This document shows, piece by piece, positions 30,662-40,185 of a DNA stretch of 64,000 nucleotides; position 1 is the first letter of the stretch, and every line of letters starts with the position of its first letter. A program made the translations under genes and the position numbers. Origin of the DNA: Roseiarcus sp963822215 (GTDB taxonomy: Bacteria > Pseudomonadota > Alphaproteobacteria > Rhizobiales > Beijerinckiaceae); the NCBI GenBank assembly GCA_963822215.1, contig CAWGGX010000007.1:248001-312000 (forward strand), written 5' to 3'. The notes under the pieces were generated by a model that was given only the letters and a program-made list of their open reading frames with translations, was not told the DNA's origin and made no database searches.

Positions 30662-31994
30662 CGAGGCGCCCGCCGCGGTCCGGCAGTTCCAGTCGGAGAT
30701 CGATGCGATCCGCCACGCGGATGAGCCGCTCAGCGTTCGCGCGACGATGTTTGTCTTTGTCGCGGCGGTGGTCGTCGGAGCCCTCATCCTGACGTTCGCG
30801 CGCGTGGACCGGGTCATTTCCAGCACCGCAGGAAAGATCGTCTCTGTGGACGCCCCGCTGGTGCTGCAGGCGCTCGATCCGTCGATCATCAAGAGCATCG
30901 ACGTGCGCGACGGCGAGGTCGTCGAGCAGGGCCGGCAGCTTGCGACGCTAGACCCGACCTTCGTCGCAGCCGACGTCAATCAGCTGCAAGAGCAGATCGT
31001 GAGCCTGAACGCCCAGATCACGCGCGAGGAGGCCGAACTCGCGCACAGCGAGCCCGTTTTCGCGACCGCGGATCCGAGCGAGCAGAGGTATGAAGTGCTG
31101 CAGAAGGCGCTGTTCGACGAGCGCGCCGCGCAATACGCCGCCCAGATCGAAAGCTTCGACCAGAAGATCGCGTTGACACAGGCGACGATAGACAAGTTCA
31201 AGACCGACGAGGCCCGCTACCGGGAGCGCCTCGGAATCGCGACCGAAGTCGAGACCATGCGCACGACCCTCTCGCAACATGGCAATGAGTCGCGCCTCAA
31301 CCTCCTGGGCTCGATGGATACGAAGGTTGAAGCGCTGCGGACCTCGGAGTTCGACCACAACAGCCTGATCGAGGCCCAGCATCAGCTGGACGGCGCCAAA
31401 GCCGACCGCGAGGCGTTCATCCAGCAATGGTTCACGCAGATCTCGCAGGACGTCATCACCGCGCGCAACAATCGGGACGCGGCGGCGAGCCAGCTTGAGA
31501 AGGCGGCGAAGCATCGCGACCTCGTGCGTCTGATCGCGCCGGATCGCGCGATGGTGCTGGCCATGCCGAAGGGAGTGTCGGTTGGATCGGTGCTCAAGGA
31601 GGGCGATACGCTCATGACGCTGGCGCCGATGAACGCGCCGGTCGAGGCGGAGATCGACGTAGCAAGCCGTGATGTCGGCTTCGTCCGCGTCGGCGATCCG
31701 GTGACGATCAAGATTGACGCATTCAATTTCGCCGAGCATGGCACGGTCGAGGGCGTGGTCAAATGGATCAGCGAAGACGCCTTAAGCACTGACGACAACG
31801 GCGTCCCCACGCCCGCCTTCTACCGGGTGCAGGTGACGATCACCGCGATCAAGCTCGTCGATGTCCCGAGCAACTTCCGGCTGATTCCAGGCATGACGCT
31901 GGTCGGCGACGCAAAGGTCGGGACGCGAGCGCTCGGCGCCTATCTGGTCGGGGGAATCATTCACGGCGTCGGGGAGGCGATGCGCGAGCCATGA
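30654..31994 (+). CDS. HlyD-type membrane-fusion protein
   Basis: 446 residues from GTG 30654, chosen because GGGGAGG lies just upstream and the start overlaps the ABC gene by eight bases; the frame is open further upstream within that gene. One N-terminal membrane helix (VFVAAVVVGALILTFA) is followed by a lipoyl half-motif (IKSIDVRDGEVVEQGRQLATLD), a long coiled-coil hairpin (~120-300), the second lipoyl half (RAMVLAMPKGVSVGSVLKEGDTL, cited in part) and a beta-barrel domain. It links the ABC transporter to an outer-membrane TolC-like channel, which is not encoded in the window. Confidence 0.93.
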   Translation: MRSEAPAAVRQFQSEIDAIRHADEPLSVRATMFVFVAAVVVGALILTFARVDRVISSTAGKIVSVDAPLVLQALDPSIIKSIDVRDGEVVEQGRQLATLDPTFVAADVNQLQEQIVSLNAQITREEAELAHSEPVFATADPSEQRYEVLQKALFDERAAQYAAQIESFDQKIALTQATIDKFKTDEARYRERLGIATEVETMRTTLSQHGNESRLNLLGSMDTKVEALRTSEFDHNSLIEAQHQLDGAKADREAFIQQWFTQISQDVITARNNRDAAASQLEKAAKHRDLVRLIAPDRAMVLAMPKGVSVGSVLKEGDTLMTLAPMNAPVEAEIDVASRDVGFVRVGDPVTIKIDAFNFAEHGTVEGVVKWISEDALSTDDNGVPTPAFYRVQVTITAIKLVDVPSNFRLIPGMTLVGDAKVGTRALGAYLVGGIIHGVGEAMREP

Positions 31995-33898
31995 CGAGCG
32001 TCGTTCTCGCAGCTTGTCTCTCGCCGCTTCCGACGATCCGGCGCGCTCGCGCCGCACGTCTCGTGGACCGCGGGCAGGCGGCCTATGCGGCAAAACGGTT
32101 CATCTCCGCGCTCCGGCGCTGGCGGACCGCCTCGTCATCTGGTTCGAGCGAGGCGGCGTTCCGGATCGCGGAGCTTTACGTCAAAGGCGAGGGGGTGCAG
32201 CGCAATCTCCCCGAGGCGGTCAAGTGGTACCGACAGGCGGCCGAGGGCGGCCACGCCATGGCGCAGCACCGCCTTGGTCTCGTGCTCGTGAACGGCGCGC
32301 TCGGCGGAGGGGTCGCGAAGTGGCGCGCGGCGGCCTCGACGCGCGATGCCGAACTCGCGCAAAAGAACACGCAGGCCCTCTTTCCTTGCGGGTTCGAGGT
32401 TGAACCCGACCCGGATGAGGCGTTGCGATGGCTCAATGAAGCCGCGCGCAACGGCGTTCGCGAGGCGGACGAAGTCGTCGGCGCGGTCTACATGGACGGG
32501 CGCGTGCGACCGCGCGATTTTGCCCTCGCGCGCCAGCGCCTTGAGCTTGCCGCTGAAGCGGGCGACGCCGCTGCGCAGTTCCGTCTGGGAGATATGCTGT
32601 ATCGAGGCCTCGGGACCCCCTCGGATCCGGCAGCCGCCGCCGATTGGTACGAACGAGCGGCGGCGCAGGGACATCCGCGGGCGGCCGTGGCGATCGGAAG
32701 CCTTCTGATGTCGGGTCAGGGCCGCCCGCAGGACAGGGTAGTCGCTGGCGCCTATTTCGAGAAGGCCGCCGCGGCCAACGATCCTCAGGCACTCTACCGC
32801 GCTGGCCTCATGCGCCTCTCTGGCGACGGGCTGCCGCGCAATCTCGTTCGCGCCGAGAGCTATCTTCGTCGGGCCGGGAAGAGGAACGACCTGCCAGCCA
32901 TCCTTGCGCTCGCCGAATTCTATAGCCGCGGCGCGTATGTCGAGCCGGACCTGCGCGAGGCCTATGTTTGGTACCGCAGGGCGGCCGAGCTCGGCGATGG
33001 GCGCGCGCAGTTCATCGCCGGTCGGCTCTGCGCCGCCGGCGTCGGTGTGGTCGCGAACCTGAAGGAAGCGGCCCATTGGTTTCTGCAATCGGCGGAGAAG
33101 GGCGATGCGATTGCGGCCCATAATATCGCCTGCCTTTACGCTCGGGGCGAGGGCGTCGAAAAAGACGTCGCTGCGGCCGCGAAATGGTTCAAAATGGCGG
33201 CGGAAAAGGGCGTTGCCGCCAGCCAGGTAGCACTCGCCGGCGCCTTGTCGCGTGGCGAGCAGGGCGTGCGAGATCCTGCGGCAGCGCGAACCTGGCTCGA
33301 GAAGGCGGTCGAGGGCGGCAGCCATGAGGCCAGGGTCTCTCTTGCCTCCCTCTATGTGAACGGAGAGTCCGTTCCGCGCGACCCGGAGAAGGCCGAGCGC
33401 TTGCTGCAGGAGGCGGCCGAAGCGGGCTTTGCGCCCGCGGCGCGGAGCCTCGGTATGCTCTGCGCCAGCGCGCTCGATGGTCGCGGAAAACTTGCAGAAG
33501 CAGCCCGCTGGTATCGCATCGCGTCGGATGCCGGTGACGCCGAGTCGCAATATCGGCTTGCGCTGATCTTGCGCGAGGGCAAGCAGGTCGAAAGGTCGCC
33601 GCAAGAAGCTGTCGAGTGGCTGCGACGCGCGGCCGCGAACGGGCATTCGAACGCCGCGTTCGAACTCGGCGTGGCATTCTGCATCGGGGATGGAACGCCT
33701 CGCGATGTCGCGGAAGGCGCGCGGCTTTACGCCGCTGCGGCGGCTGGCGGACACCCCACGGCGATGTTCAACTGGGGCGTGATGTTGCGTGACGGAGTCG
33801 GCATCGAGGCCGATGAGGAGGCGGGACGAACATGGATCGCGAGAGCGGCGGAGGCGGGACTGGCGGAGGCGCGTCGGGTGCTGGAGGGGGCGAAATGA
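31991..33898 (+). CDS. Sel1-repeat protein
   Basis: 635 residues starting at an ATGA overlap with the fusion-protein gene. After ~40 residues it is almost entirely Sel1-like (TPR-type) repeats of about 36 residues, some 15 of them, e.g. EAVKWYRQAAEGGHAMAQHR, DPAAAADWYERAAAQGHPRA, EAAHWFLQSAEKGDAIAAHN. Such solenoids bind other proteins, often in envelope or secretion assemblies. The N-terminus (TSVVLAACLSPLPTI) is short and hydrophobic but not a clear signal peptide. Its place inside the secretion/glycosyltransferase operon suggests a scaffold role. Confidence 0.9.
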   Translation: MTSVVLAACLSPLPTIRRARAARLVDRGQAAYAAKRFISALRRWRTASSSGSSEAAFRIAELYVKGEGVQRNLPEAVKWYRQAAEGGHAMAQHRLGLVLVNGALGGGVAKWRAAASTRDAELAQKNTQALFPCGFEVEPDPDEALRWLNEAARNGVREADEVVGAVYMDGRVRPRDFALARQRLELAAEAGDAAAQFRLGDMLYRGLGTPSDPAAAADWYERAAAQGHPRAAVAIGSLLMSGQGRPQDRVVAGAYFEKAAAANDPQALYRAGLMRLSGDGLPRNLVRAESYLRRAGKRNDLPAILALAEFYSRGAYVEPDLREAYVWYRRAAELGDGRAQFIAGRLCAAGVGVVANLKEAAHWFLQSAEKGDAIAAHNIACLYARGEGVEKDVAAAAKWFKMAAEKGVAASQVALAGALSRGEQGVRDPAAARTWLEKAVEGGSHEARVSLASLYVNGESVPRDPEKAERLLQEAAEAGFAPAARSLGMLCASALDGRGKLAEAARWYRIASDAGDAESQYRLALILREGKQVERSPQEAVEWLRRAAANGHSNAAFELGVAFCIGDGTPRDVAEGARLYAAAAAGGHPTAMFNWGVMLRDGVGIEADEEAGRTWIARAAEAGLAEARRVLEGAK

Positions 33899-35721
33899 CG
33901 ACACTTGCTGTGGAGCCGCGGAGACCTCCTTCTCCGGTCGTACGACGGTCCCGGGATAAGGTCGCAGCGGGTCTCTCAGTCGATCGGGTGATCGTCGATG
34001 GAGATTTCCTTGCCGTATCCGGCTGGGCGATCGGCGGCCGGGATCTAACGTTTACTGTCTCCGGCGCCGTCGGTGTCTCGATCTTGCCGTCCCTCACGTT
34101 CTATCCGAGGGACGACGTTGCGGCTGGATATGTGATCCCCGGCGATCTCGTCAAAGGGTTTCTTGCGACCTGGCGGAACAGGCCGCGCGGCGACATGCAG
34201 GTTCGGCTGAACGTGGGAGCCAGCGAACCTCTGGGGATCGATCTGCAGGCGTTTGAGCAAAGTCGTGCGGCGGACCTCGCCCAGTTCCTCGCGGAAAATC
34301 TCTCCCGAGCGCAATGCCTATTCGAAGGCCTCCTGCATGACCCGTCCGCGACATCGCTCCTCGTAAACCATCTGAGCGAGCCGCCGGTTTCGTTCAACCG
34401 AGCACGGGGGCACATTGAAACGGCGAGAGGAATAGAGGGCATAGGGGGATTGATCCTCGGCTGGACCGTCAGCGAGCCAGGCGTCCGCTTCTATCTCGTC
34501 GACGATCGAGGCGACGTCGTTTCGCTCGGCGACGCCGCGCGATGGACGCGAAACGACATCGTAGACGCAATGAGCGTCGATTTCGGCGATTACGCCTTCA
34601 ACGCCGGCTTCCTTCAGAAGTGGAGCCGCTCTCTGAACATGGGCGGCCGAATCCGCCTGATTGCATCCACAGATGAGGGATCCTTCAGGCTGTCGGAAAC
34701 CGGATGGGTGCCTGCGCCGCTCGATCCGGCGAGCTTTGCACGCTGGTCGTTCGAGGCGCCGACGCCGCGGGAGAGCTTCTCCGAAAGGCTCATCAACCAC
34801 GACGGCCCCATCATCGGCGCTCTCATCGAAAGGAAGATCAGCAAGCGTGGGCAGTCAACGCCGCAAATCTACGAATACGGGCGACGGCCGGGCCGCCCGA
34901 AATGCTCCGTCGTCATACCGCTCTATGGACGACACGACTTTATGCTGAATCAGTTGCTCGCATTCTCCGACGATCCGGATTTCGTCTCGGGGGTCGAGTT
35001 GACATACGTCATAGACGATCATCGGCTCGTTTCGCCGATCGCTGCTGACGCGCCAGTGTTCGAAGCGAATTTCGGAGTCCCATTCCGAACGATCTGGAGC
35101 GGCGAAAACCGCGGTTTCTCGGGAGCGACGAACCTCGGAGTTCAGCACTCGCGCGCGCCATACGTCCTTCTCTTGAATTCGGACGTCATTCCGGTTGCGT
35201 CCGGTTGGCTCGACCGCATGCGTTCTGTTCTCGCGACCCATCCAGAAATCGGGATTCTCGGCGCGCGGCTTCATCATCCCAACGGCGCTGTTCAGCATGA
35301 CGGCATCAAATTCCACTGGGATCCGACCTTGCGGACTTACATTAACAGGCATCCGGGCGCCGGACTGCCGGGCCCGGCTCCCTCGGATAAGTTTGTCATG
35401 CGCCAGGCCGTGACCGGAGCCTGTGCGCTGATGAGACGGGAGGTTTACGACTCTGTCGGAGGGTTGGACGAGAATTATCTGATTGGAGACTTCGAGGACT
35501 CCGACCTCTGCCTCAAGGTGCGGGATAAAGGCCTCGAGATCGCGTGTCTTCCTCTCCCGGTAACGCTGATCCACCTTGAGCGCCAGTCTTTCCCCGGAAT
35601 AGGAACGCCGAGGTTCCGCGACTACGTCGTACACTATAACGCGTTGCGACATCATATGCGTTGGGGTTCGACGATTGCGAAATTAAGTGCGGTCGAAAAG
35701 CAGCGGGCAGGCTCGAAATGA
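33895..35721 (+). CDS. Family 2 glycosyltransferase with long N-terminal region
   Basis: 608 residues from ATG 33895, which overlaps the Sel1 gene's TGA; the frame is open earlier inside that gene but the overlap decides the start. The first ~330 residues are unassigned and partly beta-rich (VIVDGDFLAVSGWAIGGRD). The GT2 domain from ~335 has CSVVIPLYGRHDFMLNQLLA, WSGENRGFSGATNLGVQHS, YVLLLNSDVIP (DxD-type metal/nucleotide site) and LIGDFEDSDLCLKVRDKGLE. Its closest style is the O-antigen/rhamnosyl type GT2 enzymes, but the acceptor is unknown. Confidence 0.88.
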   Translation: MTTLAVEPRRPPSPVVRRSRDKVAAGLSVDRVIVDGDFLAVSGWAIGGRDLTFTVSGAVGVSILPSLTFYPRDDVAAGYVIPGDLVKGFLATWRNRPRGDMQVRLNVGASEPLGIDLQAFEQSRAADLAQFLAENLSRAQCLFEGLLHDPSATSLLVNHLSEPPVSFNRARGHIETARGIEGIGGLILGWTVSEPGVRFYLVDDRGDVVSLGDAARWTRNDIVDAMSVDFGDYAFNAGFLQKWSRSLNMGGRIRLIASTDEGSFRLSETGWVPAPLDPASFARWSFEAPTPRESFSERLINHDGPIIGALIERKISKRGQSTPQIYEYGRRPGRPKCSVVIPLYGRHDFMLNQLLAFSDDPDFVSGVELTYVIDDHRLVSPIAADAPVFEANFGVPFRTIWSGENRGFSGATNLGVQHSRAPYVLLLNSDVIPVASGWLDRMRSVLATHPEIGILGARLHHPNGAVQHDGIKFHWDPTLRTYINRHPGAGLPGPAPSDKFVMRQAVTGACALMRREVYDSVGGLDENYLIGDFEDSDLCLKVRDKGLEIACLPLPVTLIHLERQSFPGIGTPRFRDYVVHYNALRHHMRWGSTIAKLSAVEKQRAGSK

Positions 35722-36947
35722 AGGCGATGGTCATTGCGCACGCGCATCCCGACTTCAGCGTGGGCGGAGCGGAGATCGCGGCCTACAATCTCTTCCGGAT
35801 CCTCAAAGCGCGCTCCGGATTCGAAGATTCGATCTTCCTGGCGCGCAGCGACTTGGCCTCGCAATCCCATGGCTCGATCATGTTGCGTCGCCTGGGGGAG
35901 TACCTTTGGCGTCAGGACGTCCGCGACTGGTTCCGGCTGCGCGCGCAAAATCCCGCGGCGGTCACCGGCGCTTTCCGGGAGTTCCTCAAGGCGGAGAGAC
36001 CGGACGTCGTTTTCCTCCATCACTATGTCCATATCGGCGTGGAGATCCTGCGCGAGATCAAGCTGACTTTGCCGGACTGCGTCCTGATCGTCACGCTCCA
36101 CGAGTATTTCGCCATCTGCAATCGCCAGGGACAAATGGTGAAGAACAACACGAAGAAGCTCTGCTATCACGAGAGTCTTGAGGATTGCAGCAACTGCTTT
36201 CCGGAGCGGACGCCGCAGGATTTCTGGCTGCGCAAGCACTATATCCAGAAGCACTTCGAATTTGCTGACGCGTTCGTGTCGCCCTCGGAATTCCTCCGCC
36301 GGCGATATATCGAGTGGGGCATTCCCGCGGAGCACATCGTCGTCATCGAGAATGGGCAACCATCGCCTTCGGCGCTGAAAGCGGTTTCCCCAAGTTCGCG
36401 GCTCAGGGTCCGCTTCGGCTTTTTCGGTCAGATCACCGAATACAAGGGCGTGGAGATCCTGCTCCAGGCTCTCCACATCATCGCCCCTGATGTCCGCGCA
36501 AAGATGATCGTTGAGATCAACGGCGCAAATCTCGAGTCGCAAGTCCCATCTTTTCGGGACCTGATCGAGACACTCAGAAAACCGCTGATCATTGAGGGCG
36601 TGCTTCGCTGGGTGGGATCATACGAGCCGAACGAGCTTGCTCAACGCATGAGTCGGGTCGACTGGGTCGTCGTTCCATCGATCTGGTGGGAGAACTCCCC
36701 GATGGTGATCCAGGAGGCCTTCGTCAACGGCAAGCCAGTCATCTGCGCAGGGATCGGCGGAATGGCAGAGAAGGTGCGCGACGGCGTGGACGGCCTGCAC
36801 TTCGAAGTTCGCAACCCGCTCGACCTCGCCGAGACCATGGTTCGGGCGGTTTGTGAGCCGCAACTCCTTCAGAGTCTGAAAGCAAACGTTCGAACGCCCC
36901 TGTCCTTCGCAGATTGCGCGGACTCCTACCTCGCGCTTGTCGCCTGA
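35718..36947 (+). CDS. Family 4 glycosyltransferase
   Basis: 409 residues from ATG 35718, again overlapping the preceding TGA. GT-B fold with an N-terminal HAHPDFSVGGAEIAAYNLFR (glycine-rich loop near the acceptor site) and a C-terminal RVRFGFFGQITEYKGVEILL, NELAQRMSRVDWVVVPSIWW and ENSPMVIQEAFVNGKPVICA (the EX7E-like donor-binding segment). A cysteine cluster in the middle (KLCYHESLEDCSNCFPER) resembles the zinc-like insert found in some GT4 enzymes of polysaccharide clusters. Confidence 0.9.
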   Translation: MKAMVIAHAHPDFSVGGAEIAAYNLFRILKARSGFEDSIFLARSDLASQSHGSIMLRRLGEYLWRQDVRDWFRLRAQNPAAVTGAFREFLKAERPDVVFLHHYVHIGVEILREIKLTLPDCVLIVTLHEYFAICNRQGQMVKNNTKKLCYHESLEDCSNCFPERTPQDFWLRKHYIQKHFEFADAFVSPSEFLRRRYIEWGIPAEHIVVIENGQPSPSALKAVSPSSRLRVRFGFFGQITEYKGVEILLQALHIIAPDVRAKMIVEINGANLESQVPSFRDLIETLRKPLIIEGVLRWVGSYEPNELAQRMSRVDWVVVPSIWWENSPMVIQEAFVNGKPVICAGIGGMAEKVRDGVDGLHFEVRNPLDLAETMVRAVCEPQLLQSLKANVRTPLSFADCADSYLALVA

Positions 36948-37000
36948 CAGGTGTGCGCGGCTCAGAAAGACAACCAACGCGGAAAGACCCGAGGGACAGA

Positions 37001-38203
37001 ATGAAAGTCGCGCTCATTGCTCCTCAGAGGCGAGTGGAGGACTCCTATCGCCGTTCCTCAGAATACCTGTTCCGAAAGTCGGGGGCCAACACAGGCAATT
37101 TTGCCTTCGTGCAAGCCCTTTGGCAGCATCTGTCGCCCCATGTCGAGATTTTTCCGTGGGAAGCTTCGCCTGACCTTATCCGCGACCAATGCGACGTCAT
37201 CGTCATGGCCTGCGCGAACCAGCTCGGGCCGCATTCGAACCTAGACCAGCTCGCGACCATGTTCGAGCGCGCAAAGCTGCCGATCATCGCCATCGGCCTC
37301 GGTGCGCAGGCGAAGGAGGTTGGCCCGGCCGTCGAACTGACCGCCGGCACACGGCGATGGCTCGACGTCATCGCCGCGCACGCGCCGTCGAAGACGCCGA
37401 ACATTGGCGTCCGCGGCGCATTTTCCCAGGAGCAGGTCGAGCGAAGCGGCGTCCGTGACCGCGCCGTCGTGACGGGATGTCCCTCGAACCTCATCAATCC
37501 CGACCCGACCTTGGCGACCGTGCTCGAAGGCCGATATCGTAGCAACCGTATTGAGCGCGTCGCCGTTCCTGCGGGCCTGCATCATTGGGCGAAACTCGGT
37601 GCGCTCGAGCGAATGCTCGCGGACATCGTGGAATCGACCTCGGGCCTCTACGTTGCGCAATCCGAAATCGACATGATCCGCATGGCGCGCGGGGAGTGGG
37701 ACGACATGGACTCGGCGACGTTCCGGGACATGCGCGCCTATATTCGGCCAAATCTGTCGGACAACGCGTTCCGCCTTTGGTGCAAGCGGTACGCGACATG
37801 CTTCGCAGATGCGACGTCATGGATGGAGACGATGAGAAACTTCGACTTCGTCGTGGGGCCGCGCTTCCACGGCGTAATGCTGGCCATGCAAGCTGGGACG
37901 CCGGGCGGCGTCATCGCGCACGACAGCCGAACCCTCGAAATGTGTGAGACGATGGAAATTCCCGTCCGCATGCACCACGACATGCCGGCGAAATTCCAGC
38001 CGTCCGACTTGCCTGCGTTGTTCGAATTCAAGGCCGCTGCTTACGATCGGAAGAGATCGGAACTGGCGGAGCGGTATACGGACATGCTCATCTCGGCAGG
38101 CATTGAACCCAGCCAAGATCTCTTGTGGCTGAGACCCAAAGCGGCCGCGCCCCTTCCGCCTGACGCAACTCAGCGCGCTCCAGAGTTGGCGGCTGTCTCT
38201 TGA
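37001..38203 (+). CDS. Polysaccharide pyruvyl transferase family protein
   Basis: 400 residues from ATG 37001, preceded by GAGGGACAG. The pyruvyl-transferase fold is recognised by GANTGNFAFVQALWQHLSPH near the start, DVIVMACANQLG, GVRGAFSQEQVERSGVRDRA with TGCPSN, and FDFVVGPRFHGVMLAMQAGT plus GGVIAHDSRTLEMCE in the C-terminal half. Family members add ketal-linked pyruvate to sugars of exopolysaccharides and secondary cell-wall polymers; some relatives transfer other groups. Here it strengthens the view that the operon builds a decorated glycan. It is the last cytosolic enzyme before an exported protein whose start overlaps its stop. Confidence 0.88.
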   Translation: MKVALIAPQRRVEDSYRRSSEYLFRKSGANTGNFAFVQALWQHLSPHVEIFPWEASPDLIRDQCDVIVMACANQLGPHSNLDQLATMFERAKLPIIAIGLGAQAKEVGPAVELTAGTRRWLDVIAAHAPSKTPNIGVRGAFSQEQVERSGVRDRAVVTGCPSNLINPDPTLATVLEGRYRSNRIERVAVPAGLHHWAKLGALERMLADIVESTSGLYVAQSEIDMIRMARGEWDDMDSATFRDMRAYIRPNLSDNAFRLWCKRYATCFADATSWMETMRNFDFVVGPRFHGVMLAMQAGTPGGVIAHDSRTLEMCETMEIPVRMHHDMPAKFQPSDLPALFEFKAAAYDRKRSELAERYTDMLISAGIEPSQDLLWLRPKAAAPLPPDATQRAPELAAVS

Positions 38204-39348
38204 GACGAAGCCTAGGGGCCGGGCTGCTGGCTGTCGCGCTGGCGGTCGGCACGTCCGCGGTCCGCGCCGCGCCGGCGCCCACCCTGGAGGCCGCCGACCC
38301 GGCGAGAATGGAGCCGGTTTTTCTCTGGACAGGCGACCGATGCGCCGAGGACGACATCCCAGACGCGCCGCTGCGGGCGGTGCGTCTGGAGAGCGGCCTT
38401 GTCCTGGCGTTCGCGACGCACGATGAGAATCGCCGTTTCGTCGGCGCCGAGCTCGGAGCTCTGCGCCACGATTGTCGCGTCATCTTTTCCGGACAGCGCT
38501 CGGACAAGCCGGAGGATTACAGCGACCGCGTTTGGATCTCCGCGCTCTGGTCCGAGGACGGTCGGACGATCTTCGCGCTCGGTCACGACGAGTACCAGGC
38601 GCATCGTCATCCCAATCGCTGTCGCTTCTCGACCTATCTCGAGTGTTGGTACAACGCGATCGTGCCTCTACGCTCCGATGACGGGGGCGAGGCGTTCGCG
38701 CGCGTCGGCGAAAGGCCGGTCGCGACGCTGCCGATCCGTCAGGACGTCGACCAGGGACACCCGCGCGGCTTTTTCGAGCCGACCAACATTATCAAGCGCG
38801 GCGACGCCTTCTTCACGCTGATCCGCGCCGGGGCCGAGGCTCCGCAGAAAGCCGGAACGTGCCTCTTCCGCGCCGGCGATCTCGCCCGACCGGAATCGTG
38901 GCACTTCTTCGACGGCCAGGGATTCTCCGCGAACCTCGACCCCTATCGGGACGACGTGAGCGGCTCGAAGCCGTGCGCGCCCTTGAAAGGCCTGAGAGGG
39001 AGCGTCGGGTCGGTCGCCTATGCTCCCACGCTTGGACTCTATGTCGCCGTGAGCGCCTTCGGTTCAAGGACTTCAAGCGAAAGCGGCTTCTACTATTCGG
39101 TTTCGAACGACCTGATCCATTGGAGCGAGGGGCGCCGGTTCCTCGCCCTCCCGACGCCCTGGTCCGCGGCTTGCGGTCAGGACCGGTTTGTCTATCCCTC
39201 GCTCGTCGACCCCCATTCGTCGTCGAGGAATTTCGACGTCATCGGCGGCGACCCGTACCTCTATTTCGTGCGCCAGCATTTCGAGGGCTGTCACGGCACG
39301 ATGCAGCGCGACCTTCTGCGTATGAGGCTTCGCCTGGTGGGTGGGTGA
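38200..39348 (+). CDS. Exported beta-propeller-like protein (glycosidase-like)
   Basis: 382 residues with a TTG start that overlaps the previous stop. Residues 1-23 form a Sec signal peptide (SLGAGLLAVALAVGTSAVRA with an AxA cleavage site). The mature part has repeated blade-like segments (WISALWSEDGRTIFALGHDE, GDAFFTLIRAGAEAPQKAG, LGLYVAVSAFGSRTSSESGF, YYSVSNDLIHWSEGRRF), which resemble the five-bladed propellers of GH43/GH32-type glycosidases and their relatives. Seven or so cysteines fit a periplasmic or secreted protein. Catalytic residues were not identified. Confidence 0.75.
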   Translation: MRRSLGAGLLAVALAVGTSAVRAAPAPTLEAADPARMEPVFLWTGDRCAEDDIPDAPLRAVRLESGLVLAFATHDENRRFVGAELGALRHDCRVIFSGQRSDKPEDYSDRVWISALWSEDGRTIFALGHDEYQAHRHPNRCRFSTYLECWYNAIVPLRSDDGGEAFARVGERPVATLPIRQDVDQGHPRGFFEPTNIIKRGDAFFTLIRAGAEAPQKAGTCLFRAGDLARPESWHFFDGQGFSANLDPYRDDVSGSKPCAPLKGLRGSVGSVAYAPTLGLYVAVSAFGSRTSSESGFYYSVSNDLIHWSEGRRFLALPTPWSAACGQDRFVYPSLVDPHSSSRNFDVIGGDPYLYFVRQHFEGCHGTMQRDLLRMRLRLVGG

Positions 39349-39374
39349 AGCAAGCCCGAGCTTTTTGCCCGACC

Positions 39375-40184
39375 TCACGTGCGCAGGATGCGAACGCGCT
39401 TGCGACGTTTCGCGCCCTCCACGGCGGGGTCAGAAAACAGGGTTGCCACATTCGTGTTCTTGAACAGAGAGGCGAGGTCCGCGGCGTCCGCTTTCGGCAT
39501 CAGGAGCGCCGCCCAGAGGTCATAGTTCTCACCTTCGTGCACGCGCGTTTCGGCAAAGCCAGCGTTCATTGCGAGCCGGCCGAGCCGGTCAACAGTAAAG
39601 CCGGTTTTGTGGGACATATGGAGATGTCCGGTCGCGATCGACGGGCTATGGCCGAAGATCATGTCCAGAAGCCGGATCGGACCGGCCGGGGAAAGATAGG
39701 CGACCGACTCGATGTCCTCCGAGACGAGGAGTTTTGCAATGGCGTCGAGGTTCGGGCAGCTCACGATGGCGAAGCCTGAGTCGCTCAGAATTCGCCTGAA
39801 CTCGCGCAGGGCCGGAAGCACCTCGTGATCATGAAGATGTTCGATGCAGTGGGAGCACCAGATTGCATCGAACGTTCCGTCTTCGACGATCCCCCGCATA
39901 TCGGATATCGATCCGACGATGTCGGGGGCGTTGCGGGCATCGATGTCGATGCGCACTTCCTTCCATGCGGACGGGTCGAACGCCGGGTGCATGGCGCCCG
40001 TCGCCGACCCTGATCCTGCGTTCAACACTCGTCTGGCGCGTCCGCGCTCCGTGCGTGATCCTTCATTGCGCGCCATTTGATCGCCTGCGGGAGCCGATGC
40101 AGAGCTAGCGCGATCGACAGGCGCCGAATGGTCGCCTTGAGGCGGAAGCCCCTCGTGATCGGCCTCGGCGACGCCAGTCGACAT
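39375..40184 (-). CDS. SAM-dependent methyltransferase
   Basis: 269 residues, opposite strand to the operon before it. A class I methyltransferase: motif I VLNAGSGSA at about 52, IDIDARNAPDIVGSISDMRG carrying the acidic ribose-binding residue, and GTFDAIWCSHCIEHLHDHEV, typical of Methyltransf_11. An unstructured ~45-residue N-terminal tail is present, so a later start is possible. The stop of the 40186 gene lies two bases upstream of its start, so the two minus-strand genes are probably co-transcribed. Sugar methylation is the likely role, by context only. Confidence 0.85.
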   Translation of the reverse strand: MSTGVAEADHEGLPPQGDHSAPVDRASSASAPAGDQMARNEGSRTERGRARRVLNAGSGSATGAMHPAFDPSAWKEVRIDIDARNAPDIVGSISDMRGIVEDGTFDAIWCSHCIEHLHDHEVLPALREFRRILSDSGFAIVSCPNLDAIAKLLVSEDIESVAYLSPAGPIRLLDMIFGHSPSIATGHLHMSHKTGFTVDRLGRLAMNAGFAETRVHEGENYDLWAALLMPKADAADLASLFKNTNVATLFSDPAVEGAKRRKRVRILRT

Positions 40185-40185
40185 G